64,000 bases of DNA from an uncultured Draconibacterium sp. (GCF_963676735.1 NZ_OY781464.1:4807001-4871000); one strand, 5' to 3'. Counted from the first letter of the stretch, positions 52,945 through 60,524 are shown. Program-made: numbers and translations. Notes: generated from the sequence alone by a model not told the origin.

Positions 52945-53028
52945 TTGTCATTTCGAATCTGAGGAACGAAGATGAGTAATCTGCGTCATTAGTCAGGGAT
53001 TTCTCCTCCTGCGTAGTTGAAATGACAA
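52945..53028. repeat. 84-bp palindromic intergenic repeat
   Basis: Perfect 10-bp ends TTGTCATTTC (52945-52954) and GAAATGACAA (53019-53028) frame an inner imperfect palindrome (GAGTAATC near 52973 against GGATTTCTC near 52998). Similar GTCATTTCGA...GAAATGAC elements recur between genes in many Bacteroidota genomes and behave like REP or MITE sequences. It fills most of the gap before the last transporter gene and may also act as a hairpin between them. Confidence 0.7.
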
Positions 53029-53055
53029 TATAAATAAGAAGCTAAAACCAAAACA

Positions 53056-54402
53056 ATGAATACAAAACTTTCGCTAAAAGAAAAAATAGGATATAGCTTG
53101 GGAGATACAGCCTCGCATTTTGTGTGGGACATGGTGGGTTTCTGGATTCTGATTTTTTACACCGATACTTTTGGCATTTCGGCGGCAGCTGCCGGTACAA
53201 TTATGCTGATTGCCCGTTTTTGGGATATGGCCAGCGACCCAATTATGGGCGTAATTGCCGACCGCACCAAAACACGTTGGGGAAAATTCAGACCTTACAT
53301 TTTATGGATGGCTTTACCGTACAGCATCCTTGCCGTTATGGCATTTTCAACACCAAATTTTGGCGAAACAGGCAAGGTTGTTTATGCCGGTATTACCTAC
53401 ATTTTGTTGATGACGGTTTTTACGGCTATTAACCTCCCCTACTCTTCGTTGGGAGCGGTTATGACTTCCGACTCGAACGAGCGTGCCGGCTTAAACTCGT
53501 ACCGCTTTATTTTTGCATTTGTGGGGCAGTTTATTGTATCGGGTACTGCACTTTACCTGGCCAATTACTTTGGAAAAGGCGATTCGGCAAAAGGCTATAA
53601 GTATACGCTTATTCTGTTCTCCTTAATCAGTTTTATACTGTTTATGATTACGTTTAAAACAACCCGAGAACGAGTTCAGCCGCCTAAAAAACAAAAGGAA
53701 AACCTAAAAGAAGATTTTAAAAACCTGTTCAAAAACCGCCCGTGGATTATTCTGTTTTTTGTGGGAATTGTTTCGTTTGTAATGTTTGCCATGCAAAATC
53801 TTTCGGTGGCGTACTATTTTAAATATTACATTGGAAATGAAGAGGGCGTTCAGCTGTTTAATGTGATTGGAACAGTGGCTTTAATTGTTGCACTTCCTTT
53901 TTCAAAACCATTGGCCTTACGTTTTGGCAACCGCAATGTATTTTTGGCAAGCACCCTTATTTCCGGAGTGTTCTTCTGTTTAATTTATTTGCCTGGGGCC
54001 GAGAATATTTACCTGATATATACTTTTAATATTCTTGCAAAAATGGCTTATGCCCCAGCTGTTCCATTAATTTGGACCATGCTTGGCGATACCGCCGATT
54101 ATTCGGAATGGAAAACTGGCCGACGTGCAACCGGCCTGACGTTCTCGGCAGCAACCTTTGCACAAAAAGCAGGTTGGGGAATTGGTGGAGCTTTGGCCGG
54201 TTGGTTGCTTGCCGCGTTTAAGTTTACTCCAAATGTGGAACAAACCGAAACAGCGATTACTGGTATCAAATTAATGATTTCAGTTTTCCCGGGAATTTTG
54301 TATATGTCGTGTGCCATATTGTTGTTCTTTTACAGCATCGACCAAAAAACGGTTCTAAAAATGCAGGAAGAGTTGGAAGCCCGACGTAAAGCCGAAGAAT
54401 AG
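53056..54402 (+). CDS. Second GPH/MelB-type sugar symporter
   Basis: The 448-residue, about 12-helix membrane protein has the GPH pattern: YSLGDTASHFVWDMVGFW near the start, WDMASDPIMGVIADRTKTRWGKFRPY (key D-P-MG-IADRT-T-WGKFRPY), and MLGDTADYSEWKTGRRATGL in the C-terminal half. It is clearly diverged from the symporter at 50397-51842 (different length and loops), so the two may prefer different products, for example glucose versus disaccharide. It closes the beta-glucan locus. Confidence 0.88.
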   Translation: MNTKLSLKEKIGYSLGDTASHFVWDMVGFWILIFYTDTFGISAAAAGTIMLIARFWDMASDPIMGVIADRTKTRWGKFRPYILWMALPYSILAVMAFSTPNFGETGKVVYAGITYILLMTVFTAINLPYSSLGAVMTSDSNERAGLNSYRFIFAFVGQFIVSGTALYLANYFGKGDSAKGYKYTLILFSLISFILFMITFKTTRERVQPPKKQKENLKEDFKNLFKNRPWIILFFVGIVSFVMFAMQNLSVAYYFKYYIGNEEGVQLFNVIGTVALIVALPFSKPLALRFGNRNVFLASTLISGVFFCLIYLPGAENIYLIYTFNILAKMAYAPAVPLIWTMLGDTADYSEWKTGRRATGLTFSAATFAQKAGWGIGGALAGWLLAAFKFTPNVEQTETAITGIKLMISVFPGILYMSCAILLFFYSIDQKTVLKMQEELEARRKAEE

Positions 54403-54574
54403 AGGGCAACAATTTTCTAAAATGAAAATGTATTTGTTTCTACGTTTAGTTTACTAAAAATTTAATCTTTGTGCCAAACTTTAAATTTTGGTCAGAAATA
54501 AGAGGCTTAAATTTTTGCTTAAAAAGTGAACGAAAAGAAACGTTTAATTGTATTTGTAGATACAAGTGAAAAAA

Positions 54575-54847
54575 ATGGAAACAGATAAATATAAAAACCT
54601 GCGTTACCGTCTAATGGAAACAAACAGCTGGCCATTAAAATATATGTTTAAATTTATAACTCCCAATGAAGACGGTAAGGTGGAGCAGATAAAAATATTG
54701 CTGCCAGCCAATGGTAAATTATCCTTTAAACACACTGAAAACCTAAAGCACGTATCGATTACCTGTGTTGCCTGGATGGAATCGGCTGACCAAATTGTTG
54801 AGATTACTGAAAAAGTAGATGGGATTGATGGGGTGATTGTGCTGTAA
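54575..54847 (+). CDS. DUF493 (YbeD-like) small protein
   Basis: The 90-residue protein starts at ATG 54575 (METDKYKNLRYRLM), three codons after an in-frame GTG. The pattern WPLKYMFKFITPNEDGKVEQI, then a second half ending VDGIDGVIVL, matches the DUF493/YbeD ACT-like fold. Function is unknown; in some bacteria it lies near lipoate genes, but no such gene is here. It stands just left of the tRNA-derived repeat that begins the accessory region. Confidence 0.8.
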   Translation: METDKYKNLRYRLMETNSWPLKYMFKFITPNEDGKVEQIKILLPANGKLSFKHTENLKHVSITCVAWMESADQIVEITEKVDGIDGVIVL

Positions 54848-54867
54848 TACCAATTGAAAATATGGCA

Positions 54868-54932
54868 TAAAAAAAGCAGCTACATTTCTTTGCAACTGCT
54901 TGATTTTTAAGTGGGCCCACCTGGGCTTGAAC
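54868..54932 (-). repeat. att-like direct repeat copy 1: tRNA terminator plus 21-nt tRNA 3' end
   Basis: On the minus strand, TTCAAGCCCAGGTGGGCCCA (54912-54931) is the TpsiC loop and acceptor 3' strand of a tRNA, followed by a terminator hairpin AAGCAGTTGC/GTAGCTGCTT and a T-run (54868-54897). The same composite recurs at 58235-58316. The rest of the tRNA is missing. It most likely marks an old integration junction of an element that used the tRNA 3' end as attachment site. Confidence 0.75.
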
Positions 54933-55058
54933 TCTTTTTGTATCTATCTCGTTATCAGCGTATTTAGAAATGTAAGATTTGACAACTCCCGAATTCTACG
55001 CCTCTTATTGCACAAATCAATGAACTTCCAGATGTAAAGATAATGAAACTGTTTTTTG

Positions 55059-56183
55059 TCAACTACTAAACAATTCCAGATAATCATTAAAAACATACAG
55101 TTTATTTCGCTGTGCTCCGGTAATTTCTTTTAATATGCCCATATTCTCTAAATCATCAAGCAACTTATAATTCGTAGCTTTTGATTTGTTCGTAATCATA
55201 GCAATCCTCATAGCATCAATTACGGGCTGGGAATATAAATGATCAATTACTTTTCGTGCCTCATTTCCACGACTTCCAAGCGTCTGAATTTTGCTATCCA
55301 ACACTTTTTGCAGTTGCATAATTTTATCAAAGGTTTCTACTCCTTTCTTTGAAATCTCAATTACACCCGTAAGAAAAAACTTTAACCACTGATCAATGTC
55401 ATTATGTGTACGAACGCGCATGAGGTTGTCGTAATAAAGTGTGCGGTTACGTTCAAAAAAGTCTGAAAGATATAATATTGGCTGTTTCAAGATACCTTTA
55501 TTTACAAGGTATAATGTTATTAGAAGTCTACCTACCCGACCATTGCCATCTAAAAACGGGTGAATCGTTTCAAACTGATAATGGATTATGCCAATCTTCA
55601 ATAGTTCAGGTAATGGGTTAAGTTCATTATTTGCAAAAAATTCAATATCCGACATTAATTCAGGGACAGTGCTATGAACAGGAGGAATAAATGTTGCATC
55701 ATTTATGGATGCACCTCCAATCCAGTTTTGACTTCTACGATATTCCCCTGGATTTTTATTTGTACCTCTTACCCCCTTGAGTAGAATATTATGCGTTTGT
55801 CGAATTAATCTTGATGAAAATGGTAAGGTATGCAGAAGTTTTACTGCTTCGTTCATTGCACTAATGTAATTCTGAACTTCTTCCCAATCGTCTCGTTTCT
55901 CTACTGCAACATCTTTCTTCTCAAGAAATGCGTCTTCCATATTTGTCTGAGTTCCTTCAATCCTGGATGATTGTGTTGCCTCTTTTGCGATGTGCATTCT
56001 TATAAATAAGTCGATGTTAACGTACTCAGAGTACATATCAAGTCGTCCAAGCGATCGGTCAGCTTTACTAAGTAAGTTCAGTAGCTGCATGTCATTAACC
56101 TGCCACTCTTTATTAATGTCGTTAGGCTGAAAACTTTTGTAATGTCCTTGACTTATATGTTTTCCCGATTTAAATGATTTCAT
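55059..56183 (-). CDS. Fic-domain protein AMPylase with N-terminal inhibitory helix
   Basis: The 374-residue Fic protein has an N-terminal Fic_N domain with the autoinhibitory motif SSRIEG (S72-x3-E76-G77), the active-site HPFLDGNGRVGR (H208), the flap region FIPPVHSTVPELM and a C-terminal winged helix (about 310-370). Enzymes of this class II layout transfer AMP to target proteins and are held off by the Glu finger. The target is unknown. It lies alone in the segment between the two tRNA-derived repeats, behind an inverted repeat that may be its operator. Confidence 0.92.
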   Translation of the reverse strand: MKSFKSGKHISQGHYKSFQPNDINKEWQVNDMQLLNLLSKADRSLGRLDMYSEYVNIDLFIRMHIAKEATQSSRIEGTQTNMEDAFLEKKDVAVEKRDDWEEVQNYISAMNEAVKLLHTLPFSSRLIRQTHNILLKGVRGTNKNPGEYRRSQNWIGGASINDATFIPPVHSTVPELMSDIEFFANNELNPLPELLKIGIIHYQFETIHPFLDGNGRVGRLLITLYLVNKGILKQPILYLSDFFERNRTLYYDNLMRVRTHNDIDQWLKFFLTGVIEISKKGVETFDKIMQLQKVLDSKIQTLGSRGNEARKVIDHLYSQPVIDAMRIAMITNKSKATNYKLLDDLENMGILKEITGAQRNKLYVFNDYLELFSS

Positions 56184-56222
56184 GTTTATATTTTATTCTT
56201 CTAAAATAAGAATAAATTTACT

Positions 56223-56272
56223 CTTAGTTTAAATTTTAGCGAAAAACTAAACTAAGAATGAGATTAGTTTAG
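56223..56272 (-). promoter_or_regulatory. Inverted repeat operator candidate upstream of fic
   Basis: CTTAGTTTA (56223-56231) and TAAACTAAG (56248-56256) are a perfect 9-bp inverted repeat with a 16-base centre; a third copy ATTAGTTTAG follows at 56263-56272. They lie 40-90 bases before the fic start and suggest binding by a local repressor, possibly the winged helix of Fic itself. The rest of the 481-base gap to hipB, apart from the hipB operators, holds no gene I trust. Confidence 0.5.
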
Positions 56273-56565
56273 ATATTTGCCTTAATCTATATGAAGTACA
56301 AATGGAGATTGCCTCGCACAGAAACTGGAGACAACATAGTTTTCGCAGCTTCCGAATTCTAAACCTTTTGTTTTATGGATTTGTATCGATAGTTGAACCT
56401 CAATGGCATAGGCAAAAGCACCATACTTCAATGTATAATGTAGAATCGAAGATGGGTTATAGTTTGAGAGTACTTCCAGGAGGCTTTCCTCAGCGTGTTT
56501 TGATTCTTATTTGCATAGGGTACTTGTCTATTCTCGTAACACGTTTATTTTTATGAAAGCTTAAA

Positions 56566-56665
56566 ATATATGCTTTTACATATAAAACAAATTTACACAC
56601 ATAAATTATATCTAAATGCATATAATATCGTATATTTGTCTGTTGTTATATCTAAAAGCATATAA
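56566..56665 (+). promoter_or_regulatory. hipB promoter with three 40-bp-spaced operators
   Basis: Three copies of the near-palindrome TTATATSTAAAWGCATATAW occur at 56566-56585 (reverse orientation), 56606-56625 and 56646-56665. The spacing is exactly 40 bp. A TATATTTG -7 element lies between copies 2 and 3 (56631-56638), and copy 3 ends at the hipB ATG. This is the expected layout for autoregulation by a HipB-type repressor dimer with cooperative looping. Confidence 0.8.
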
Positions 56666-56874
56666 TGAAGAGATTGGCAGAGTTTGTAAAAGAACGAAGA
56701 AAGGAGGTTAACCTTACCCAGGAAGAGTTTGCTGAAAGAGCAGGTGTTGCACTGACTGTGGTTCGAAAAATTGAACAAGGTAAGACGAATCTGAACATGG
56801 ATAAGGTGAACCTTGTATTAAGCATGTTTGGTCATGAATTGGTACCGGTAGAAAGTAAAGAGCTTGATTTATGA
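56665..56874 (+). CDS. hipB: HipB-like XRE antitoxin/repressor
   Basis: The 69-residue protein is a single Cro/C1-type helix-turn-helix (LTQEEFAERAGVALTVVRKI, about 18-37) with a short C-terminal extension (FGHELVPVESKELDL), as in HipB. It would bind the three operator copies in its own promoter and neutralise or tether the kinase. Its stop overlaps the next gene by 4 bases (ATGA), so the three hip genes are translationally coupled. Confidence 0.9.
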   Translation: MKRLAEFVKERRKEVNLTQEEFAERAGVALTVVRKIEQGKTNLNMDKVNLVLSMFGHELVPVESKELDL

Positions 56875-57206
56875 GAAAAGGGAAGGTCCTATACAAAAAC
56901 TACTTTGCCGGAACTATTACCGAAACTGATGACGGGGAATATGTATTTCAGTACGACGAAAAATATGTAAATGAACATCCTGACAAGTTCATCACTTTTT
57001 CAATGCCGGTTAGAAACGAGCCATATCGTGAAAACAGACTGTTCGCTTTTTTCGATGGCCTTATTCCGGAGGGGTGGTTGTTAGAAATTGCTTCTGCCAA
57101 CTGGAAAATTAATCAGAACGACCGCATGGGATTATTGTTAGCATGTTGTCAGAACTGCATTGGTGCGGTTAGTATTGTTCCTATAACAGATGAAAATGAA
57201 GAATAG
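56871..57206 (+). CDS. hipS: HipS-like protein (HipA N-terminal subdomain alone)
   Basis: The 111-residue protein equals the N-subdomain-1 of HipA (couple_hipA): KGKVLYKNYFAGTITETDDG, YVNEHPDKFITFSMPVR, LFAFFDGLIPEGWLLEIA and a C-terminal CIGAVSIVP. In single-chain HipA this is fused to the kinase; here it is a separate gene with order hipB-hipS-hipT as in the E. coli O127 HipBST system, where HipS is the antitoxin for the kinase. It overlaps hipB by 4 and hipT by 17 bases. Confidence 0.88.
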   Translation: MRKGKVLYKNYFAGTITETDDGEYVFQYDEKYVNEHPDKFITFSMPVRNEPYRENRLFAFFDGLIPEGWLLEIASANWKINQNDRMGLLLACCQNCIGAVSIVPITDENEE

Positions 57207-58134
57207 ATGTTTATATTGTTATGAAGCTCTTGAAACTGCAGAGGATTTTCATCCCCGCTGCAGCAAGGAATTTTTTGGGACTTTAACGCCTCCACAAATA
57301 CCTTATTCTTTAGACCAGATGACTGAACTGGCAAAACATGTTGTTGAGCGAAGTGTTACAGTCCCCGGAGTCCAGGCAAAATTATCTATGTCACTAATAG
57401 AAGAGAGGAACGGGAAAGCAGATACCCGTTTAACAGTGGTAGGAGCCCTTGGAGGGCAGTACATATTTAAGCCTCCAAATGAACGTTTTCAGGAAATGCC
57501 CGAGAATGAACATGTAACCATGCGAATGGCAGAAGCCATGGGCATTCGTGTTGTCCCATCCAGTTTAATACGTTTGAAATCGGGTGAATTATCATATATC
57601 ACAAGAAGGATTGACCGGACAGTGGGTGGTGAAAAAATACACATATTGGATATGTTTCAAATTACAGAAGCTTTCGATAAGTACAAAAGCTCCATGGAGA
57701 AAGTTGGAAAAGCAATACATGCGTACTCAGATAATACAATGCTGGATAAAATCTTCTTTCTTGAACTTGCGGTATTTAGTTTTCTGACCGGTAATAATGA
57801 TATGCACCTCAAAAACTTTTCTTTGATTGAAAGCTCATCAGGTTGGATACTGGCGCCCGCCTATGATTTGCTGAATGTTGCAATTATATTACCTGAAGAT
57901 ATGGAAGAGCTGGCACTAACTATGGACGGGAAAAAGAAAAAACTGAATTGGAGCCACTTTGAAAAACTGGGCTTAGGTTTAGGATTAACTGATAAACAAA
58001 TTGAAGGAGTCAAAAAGAGAATGTTCAGAAATAAACTCAAAGCAGTTGAATGGCTTAATAAATCTTTTTTGTCTGACGAAATGAAGGAATCGTATAGAGA
58101 TCTTTTGGAAAGCAGATATGATAAGGTGAAATAG
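57190..58134 (+). CDS. hipT: HipT-like serine/threonine kinase toxin
   Basis: The 314-residue HipA-fold kinase lacks the N-subdomain, which is encoded by the preceding gene. A putative zinc knuckle opens the protein (C7-x2-C10 and H21-x2-C24). The Gly-rich loop reads T57-V58-P59-G60-V61-Q62, where E. coli HipT has Ser-Ile-Ser with two autophosphorylated serines. The ATP-binding Lys is in YIFKPPN, the catalytic loop is TGNNDMHLKNFSL and the metal-binding Asp is in LAPAYDLLN. It probably phosphorylates an aminoacyl-tRNA synthetase or other translation protein; the target is unknown. Confidence 0.88.
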   Translation: MKMKNRCLYCYEALETAEDFHPRCSKEFFGTLTPPQIPYSLDQMTELAKHVVERSVTVPGVQAKLSMSLIEERNGKADTRLTVVGALGGQYIFKPPNERFQEMPENEHVTMRMAEAMGIRVVPSSLIRLKSGELSYITRRIDRTVGGEKIHILDMFQITEAFDKYKSSMEKVGKAIHAYSDNTMLDKIFFLELAVFSFLTGNNDMHLKNFSLIESSSGWILAPAYDLLNVAIILPEDMEELALTMDGKKKKLNWSHFEKLGLGLGLTDKQIEGVKKRMFRNKLKAVEWLNKSFLSDEMKESYRDLLESRYDKVK

Positions 58135-58234
58135 AATGCTGTTAGTTAAGCATATGAATAGAAAGGAGCAATGATGTTGCTTTTAATGTTACTATTTTCT
58201 CTAAATTTGTATATAAATGGTATGCAAGTAAAAG

Positions 58235-58316
58235 AAAAAGCAGCTACATTGTTCTGTAACTGCTTGATTTTTAGTGGGCCCACCTGGGCTTGAACCAGGG
58301 ACCCCCTGATTATGAG
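58235..58316 (-). repeat. att-like direct repeat copy 2: terminator plus tRNA(CAU) 3' half
   Basis: On the minus strand, the 42 bases 58275-58316 are the 3' half of a tRNA: anticodon loop CTCATAA (anticodon CAU), stem strand TCAGG, variable GGGTC, T arm CCTGG-TTCAAGC-CCAGG, acceptor TGGGCCC and discriminator A. The expected 5' stem strand CCTGA is absent, so the gene is broken at the anticodon. The terminator hairpin AAGCAGTTAC/GTAGCTGCTT follows. The match with copy 1 spans about 60 bases. The integrase gene starts 150 bases to the right. Confidence 0.85.
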
Positions 58317-58431
58317 CGGGTGTCATTTTCGTTTCATTTGGTTTTATAAAATCATATCTGTCTATATATCAACAAAATAAGAATTTTCATTTTGAGATAA
58401 GTTAGTATTTATTTACCTTTATTTGGTCATT

Positions 58432-58451
58432 TGTTGTACCTATGTTGTACC
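58432..58451 (+). promoter_or_regulatory. Tandem 9-bp direct repeat before the integrase
   Basis: TGTTGTACC occurs at 58432-58440 and 58443-58451, an 11-base period, ending 14 bases before the integrase ATG. It may be an arm-type integrase site or an operator. The remaining part of the 331-base gap 58135-58465 holds only the tRNA-derived repeat. Confidence 0.4.
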
Positions 58452-58465
58452 CAAAATAGAGTTAA

Positions 58466-59674
58466 ATGATTAGTATTAAGACAGTTCTAAAAAAGAAAAA
58501 ATTATCTACTGGTAAATATCCCATATTTTTGCGAATTACCAAAGATAGAAAGTCCATTTTCTTTCGTACTCCATACACAACAGAAGTGAGAGAATGGGAT
58601 GCTAAACAAGGAAAGTTTAATACGAAAGCAAGTGACTATTTAAACAAGAACCGACTGCTTTTAAAATTTCAGGATAGGGCGACTACGGTAATTACGCAGA
58701 TTGAACAAGAAAATACTTATTATACTTTGGAGGAGGTTGAAAGAAACTTGCGAATTGAAACCAATCCAAAAGGAAAAGAGATTTATCCGTTCTGGGAAGA
58801 AATAATTACAGAACAGAAAATGGCAGGCCGGACTGGTAATGCGAGGATACATTCAGAGGTAGTAAAATCGATTAAGAAATTTAGTGGGGGGAAAGAGTTA
58901 AGTTTTTACCAAATTACACCGGAATTCTTGGATAAGTACGAAGCATGGCTTCGCTCAAATGGTGGTACTGGAGGAGGTATTGGGGTAAAGATGCGCTGTA
59001 TTAGAGCGCTTTTTAATACTGCTATAAAACGAGGACGAATCAAAGAAAACCTATATCCCTTCAAAGTGTATAAAGTTTCCAAATTAAAATCTAGCGGAAT
59101 TAAAAAAGCTTTAAGTCTGGATGAAGTTCATAAAATTGCAGATATAGATTTGAGCGAACGCCCAACATTAATTGATGCTCGAAACTATTTCATTTTTAGC
59201 TTCTACACCCGGGGAATGAATTTTGCAGATATGATGACGCTAAAATGGAATGATATTAACGGAGATAGACTTTATTATATACGGTCTAAAACCAAAAGTA
59301 ATTTCCAAATTAAAATTCTTCCGCCAGCCCTCGAGGTACTTGACTACTACAGAGCTCAAAATAGAAAGACAAATTATGTTTTTCCAATCTTATTGGAAGA
59401 AAATATGACGTTCTCGCATCTTGAAAATCGCAAACGGAAAACTTTAAAGCGATACAATAAACGACTTCGAGAAATCGGAGAATTGTGTGAAATATCAAAA
59501 CCGTTGTCAAGCTATGTAGCCAGGCATAGTTACGCGAATTGTTTGAAACAAAAAGGTATTGCTACCGATATTATTAGCGAGTCAATGGGACATCAAAATA
59601 TTGCAATTACCCAGGCTTATTTAAAGGAATTGGATAATTCACTTGTGGATGAAGCAATGGAAGTATTATTGTAA
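58466..59674 (+). CDS. int: Tyrosine-type site-specific integrase
   Basis: The 402-residue recombinase has the N-terminal arm-binding domain typical of Bacteroidota mobile elements (about 1-95, KKKLSTGKYPIFLRITKDRK), a SAM-like core-binding domain (about 105-200) and a catalytic domain with Arg in FYTRGMNFADMMTLKW, HxxR in SYVARHSYANCL, and the His and Tyr of SMGHQNIAITQAYLKEL. It should be active. Its place beside the tRNA(CAU) 3' half indicates that it integrated an element at that tRNA. A metallophosphoesterase gene follows after 22 bases. Confidence 0.94.
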   Translation: MISIKTVLKKKKLSTGKYPIFLRITKDRKSIFFRTPYTTEVREWDAKQGKFNTKASDYLNKNRLLLKFQDRATTVITQIEQENTYYTLEEVERNLRIETNPKGKEIYPFWEEIITEQKMAGRTGNARIHSEVVKSIKKFSGGKELSFYQITPEFLDKYEAWLRSNGGTGGGIGVKMRCIRALFNTAIKRGRIKENLYPFKVYKVSKLKSSGIKKALSLDEVHKIADIDLSERPTLIDARNYFIFSFYTRGMNFADMMTLKWNDINGDRLYYIRSKTKSNFQIKILPPALEVLDYYRAQNRKTNYVFPILLEENMTFSHLENRKRKTLKRYNKRLREIGELCEISKPLSSYVARHSYANCLKQKGIATDIISESMGHQNIAITQAYLKELDNSLVDEAMEVLL

Positions 59675-59696
59675 AAATTAAAATACTTTTACGCTA

Positions 59697-60455
59697 ATGA
59701 AGATACAATATTGTTCAGATTTACATTTAGAATTCCCAGAGAATAAGAAGTATTTGTCGGAGAATCCAATAAGGCCAGGGGGCGATATTCTTATATTGGC
59801 TGGCGACATTGTGCCTTTTAAGGTTATGAATAAGCACAATGACTTTTGGGATTATGTATCATCTAATTTTCGTTATACATATTGGGTGCCAGGAAATCAT
59901 GAATATTATTATTCCGAGATAGGAGAACGTTCGGGGAAATTCGTTGAAAAAATACGCAGTAATGTTCTTTTGGTTAACAATACTTCACTTGTACACGATG
60001 GTGTGAGATTAATTTTTTCAACTCTGTGGACTGCCTTGTCGGGTGTTAATCAATTTGCAATACAGCAACAGTTATCCGATTTCAGGGTAATAAAAAACAA
60101 TGGTCGTGTATTTGCTCCTGATGATTATAATCAAATACATAACTCCTGCTTGAATTACCTAAAGCAAGAATTATCTAAAAATAATTGCGAGCAAACCATA
60201 GTGGTAACCCATCATGTTCCAACAATGCTGAATTATCCCGAAAAATATAAAGGCAGTAGCTTAAATGCGGCTTTCGCTGTTGAGTTACATGATTTAATAG
60301 TGGATTCAGATATTGATTTCTGGATATTTGGTCATCATCATCAAAATGGCTCTGATTTTGCGATTGAAAAAACAAAATTACTTACCTGCCAGCTTGGTTA
60401 TGTTGAGTTTAATGAGCACATAGGATTTTCAGTTGACAAATGTATTGTTGTTTGA
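59697..60455 (+). CDS. Calcineurin-like metallophosphoesterase
   Basis: The 252-residue protein has the full two-metal phosphoesterase motif set: D8-x-H10 in CSDLHLEF, GD (D37) in ILAGDIVP, GNHE (67-69) in WVPGNHEYYY, the His pair in VVTHHVPTM and GHHH in WIFGHHHQNG. No signal peptide, so it is cytoplasmic. Substrate is unknown: nucleic acid, nucleotide or protein phosphate are all possible. It lies 22 bases after the integrase gene and is island cargo, possibly part of a defence or maintenance function. Confidence 0.88.
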   Translation: MKIQYCSDLHLEFPENKKYLSENPIRPGGDILILAGDIVPFKVMNKHNDFWDYVSSNFRYTYWVPGNHEYYYSEIGERSGKFVEKIRSNVLLVNNTSLVHDGVRLIFSTLWTALSGVNQFAIQQQLSDFRVIKNNGRVFAPDDYNQIHNSCLNYLKQELSKNNCEQTIVVTHHVPTMLNYPEKYKGSSLNAAFAVELHDLIVDSDIDFWIFGHHHQNGSDFAIEKTKLLTCQLGYVEFNEHIGFSVDKCIVV

Positions 60456-60522
60456 TAATTAATATAATAAACCTATATTTGCACAATAAACTTAGTAGGT
60501 ATACTGTGCAAATTTAAGTTTA
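60451..60522 (+). promoter_or_regulatory. Promoter and interleaved inverted repeats before the AbiEi-like gene
   Basis: TTTG (60451-60454), a 19-base spacer and TATATTTG (60474-60481) form a consensus Bacteroidota promoter. Over and after it lie two interleaved inverted repeats: TTTGCACA (60478-60485) with TGTGCAAA (60505-60512), and TAAACTTA (60487-60494) with TAAGTTTA (60515-60522), 2 bases before the ATG. AbiEi antitoxins repress their own promoters through inverted repeats, so these are good operator candidates. Confidence 0.75.
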
Positions 60523-60524
60523 CT

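Noticed and set aside
56302..56556. Plus-strand 84-codon reading frame between fic and hipB
   Set aside because: Composition is unlike a folded protein, there is no promoter or conserved motif, and it lies between two operator regions. Treated as chance.
54868..58316. CRISPR-like interpretation of the two distant direct repeats
   Set aside because: Only two copies 3.4 kb apart with genes between; both contain tRNA 3' sequence and a terminator, which explains them better.
58275..58316. Intact tRNA gene at the repeat
   Set aside because: Only the 3' half from the anticodon loop onward is present; the 5' anticodon strand, D arm and acceptor 5' strand are missing.
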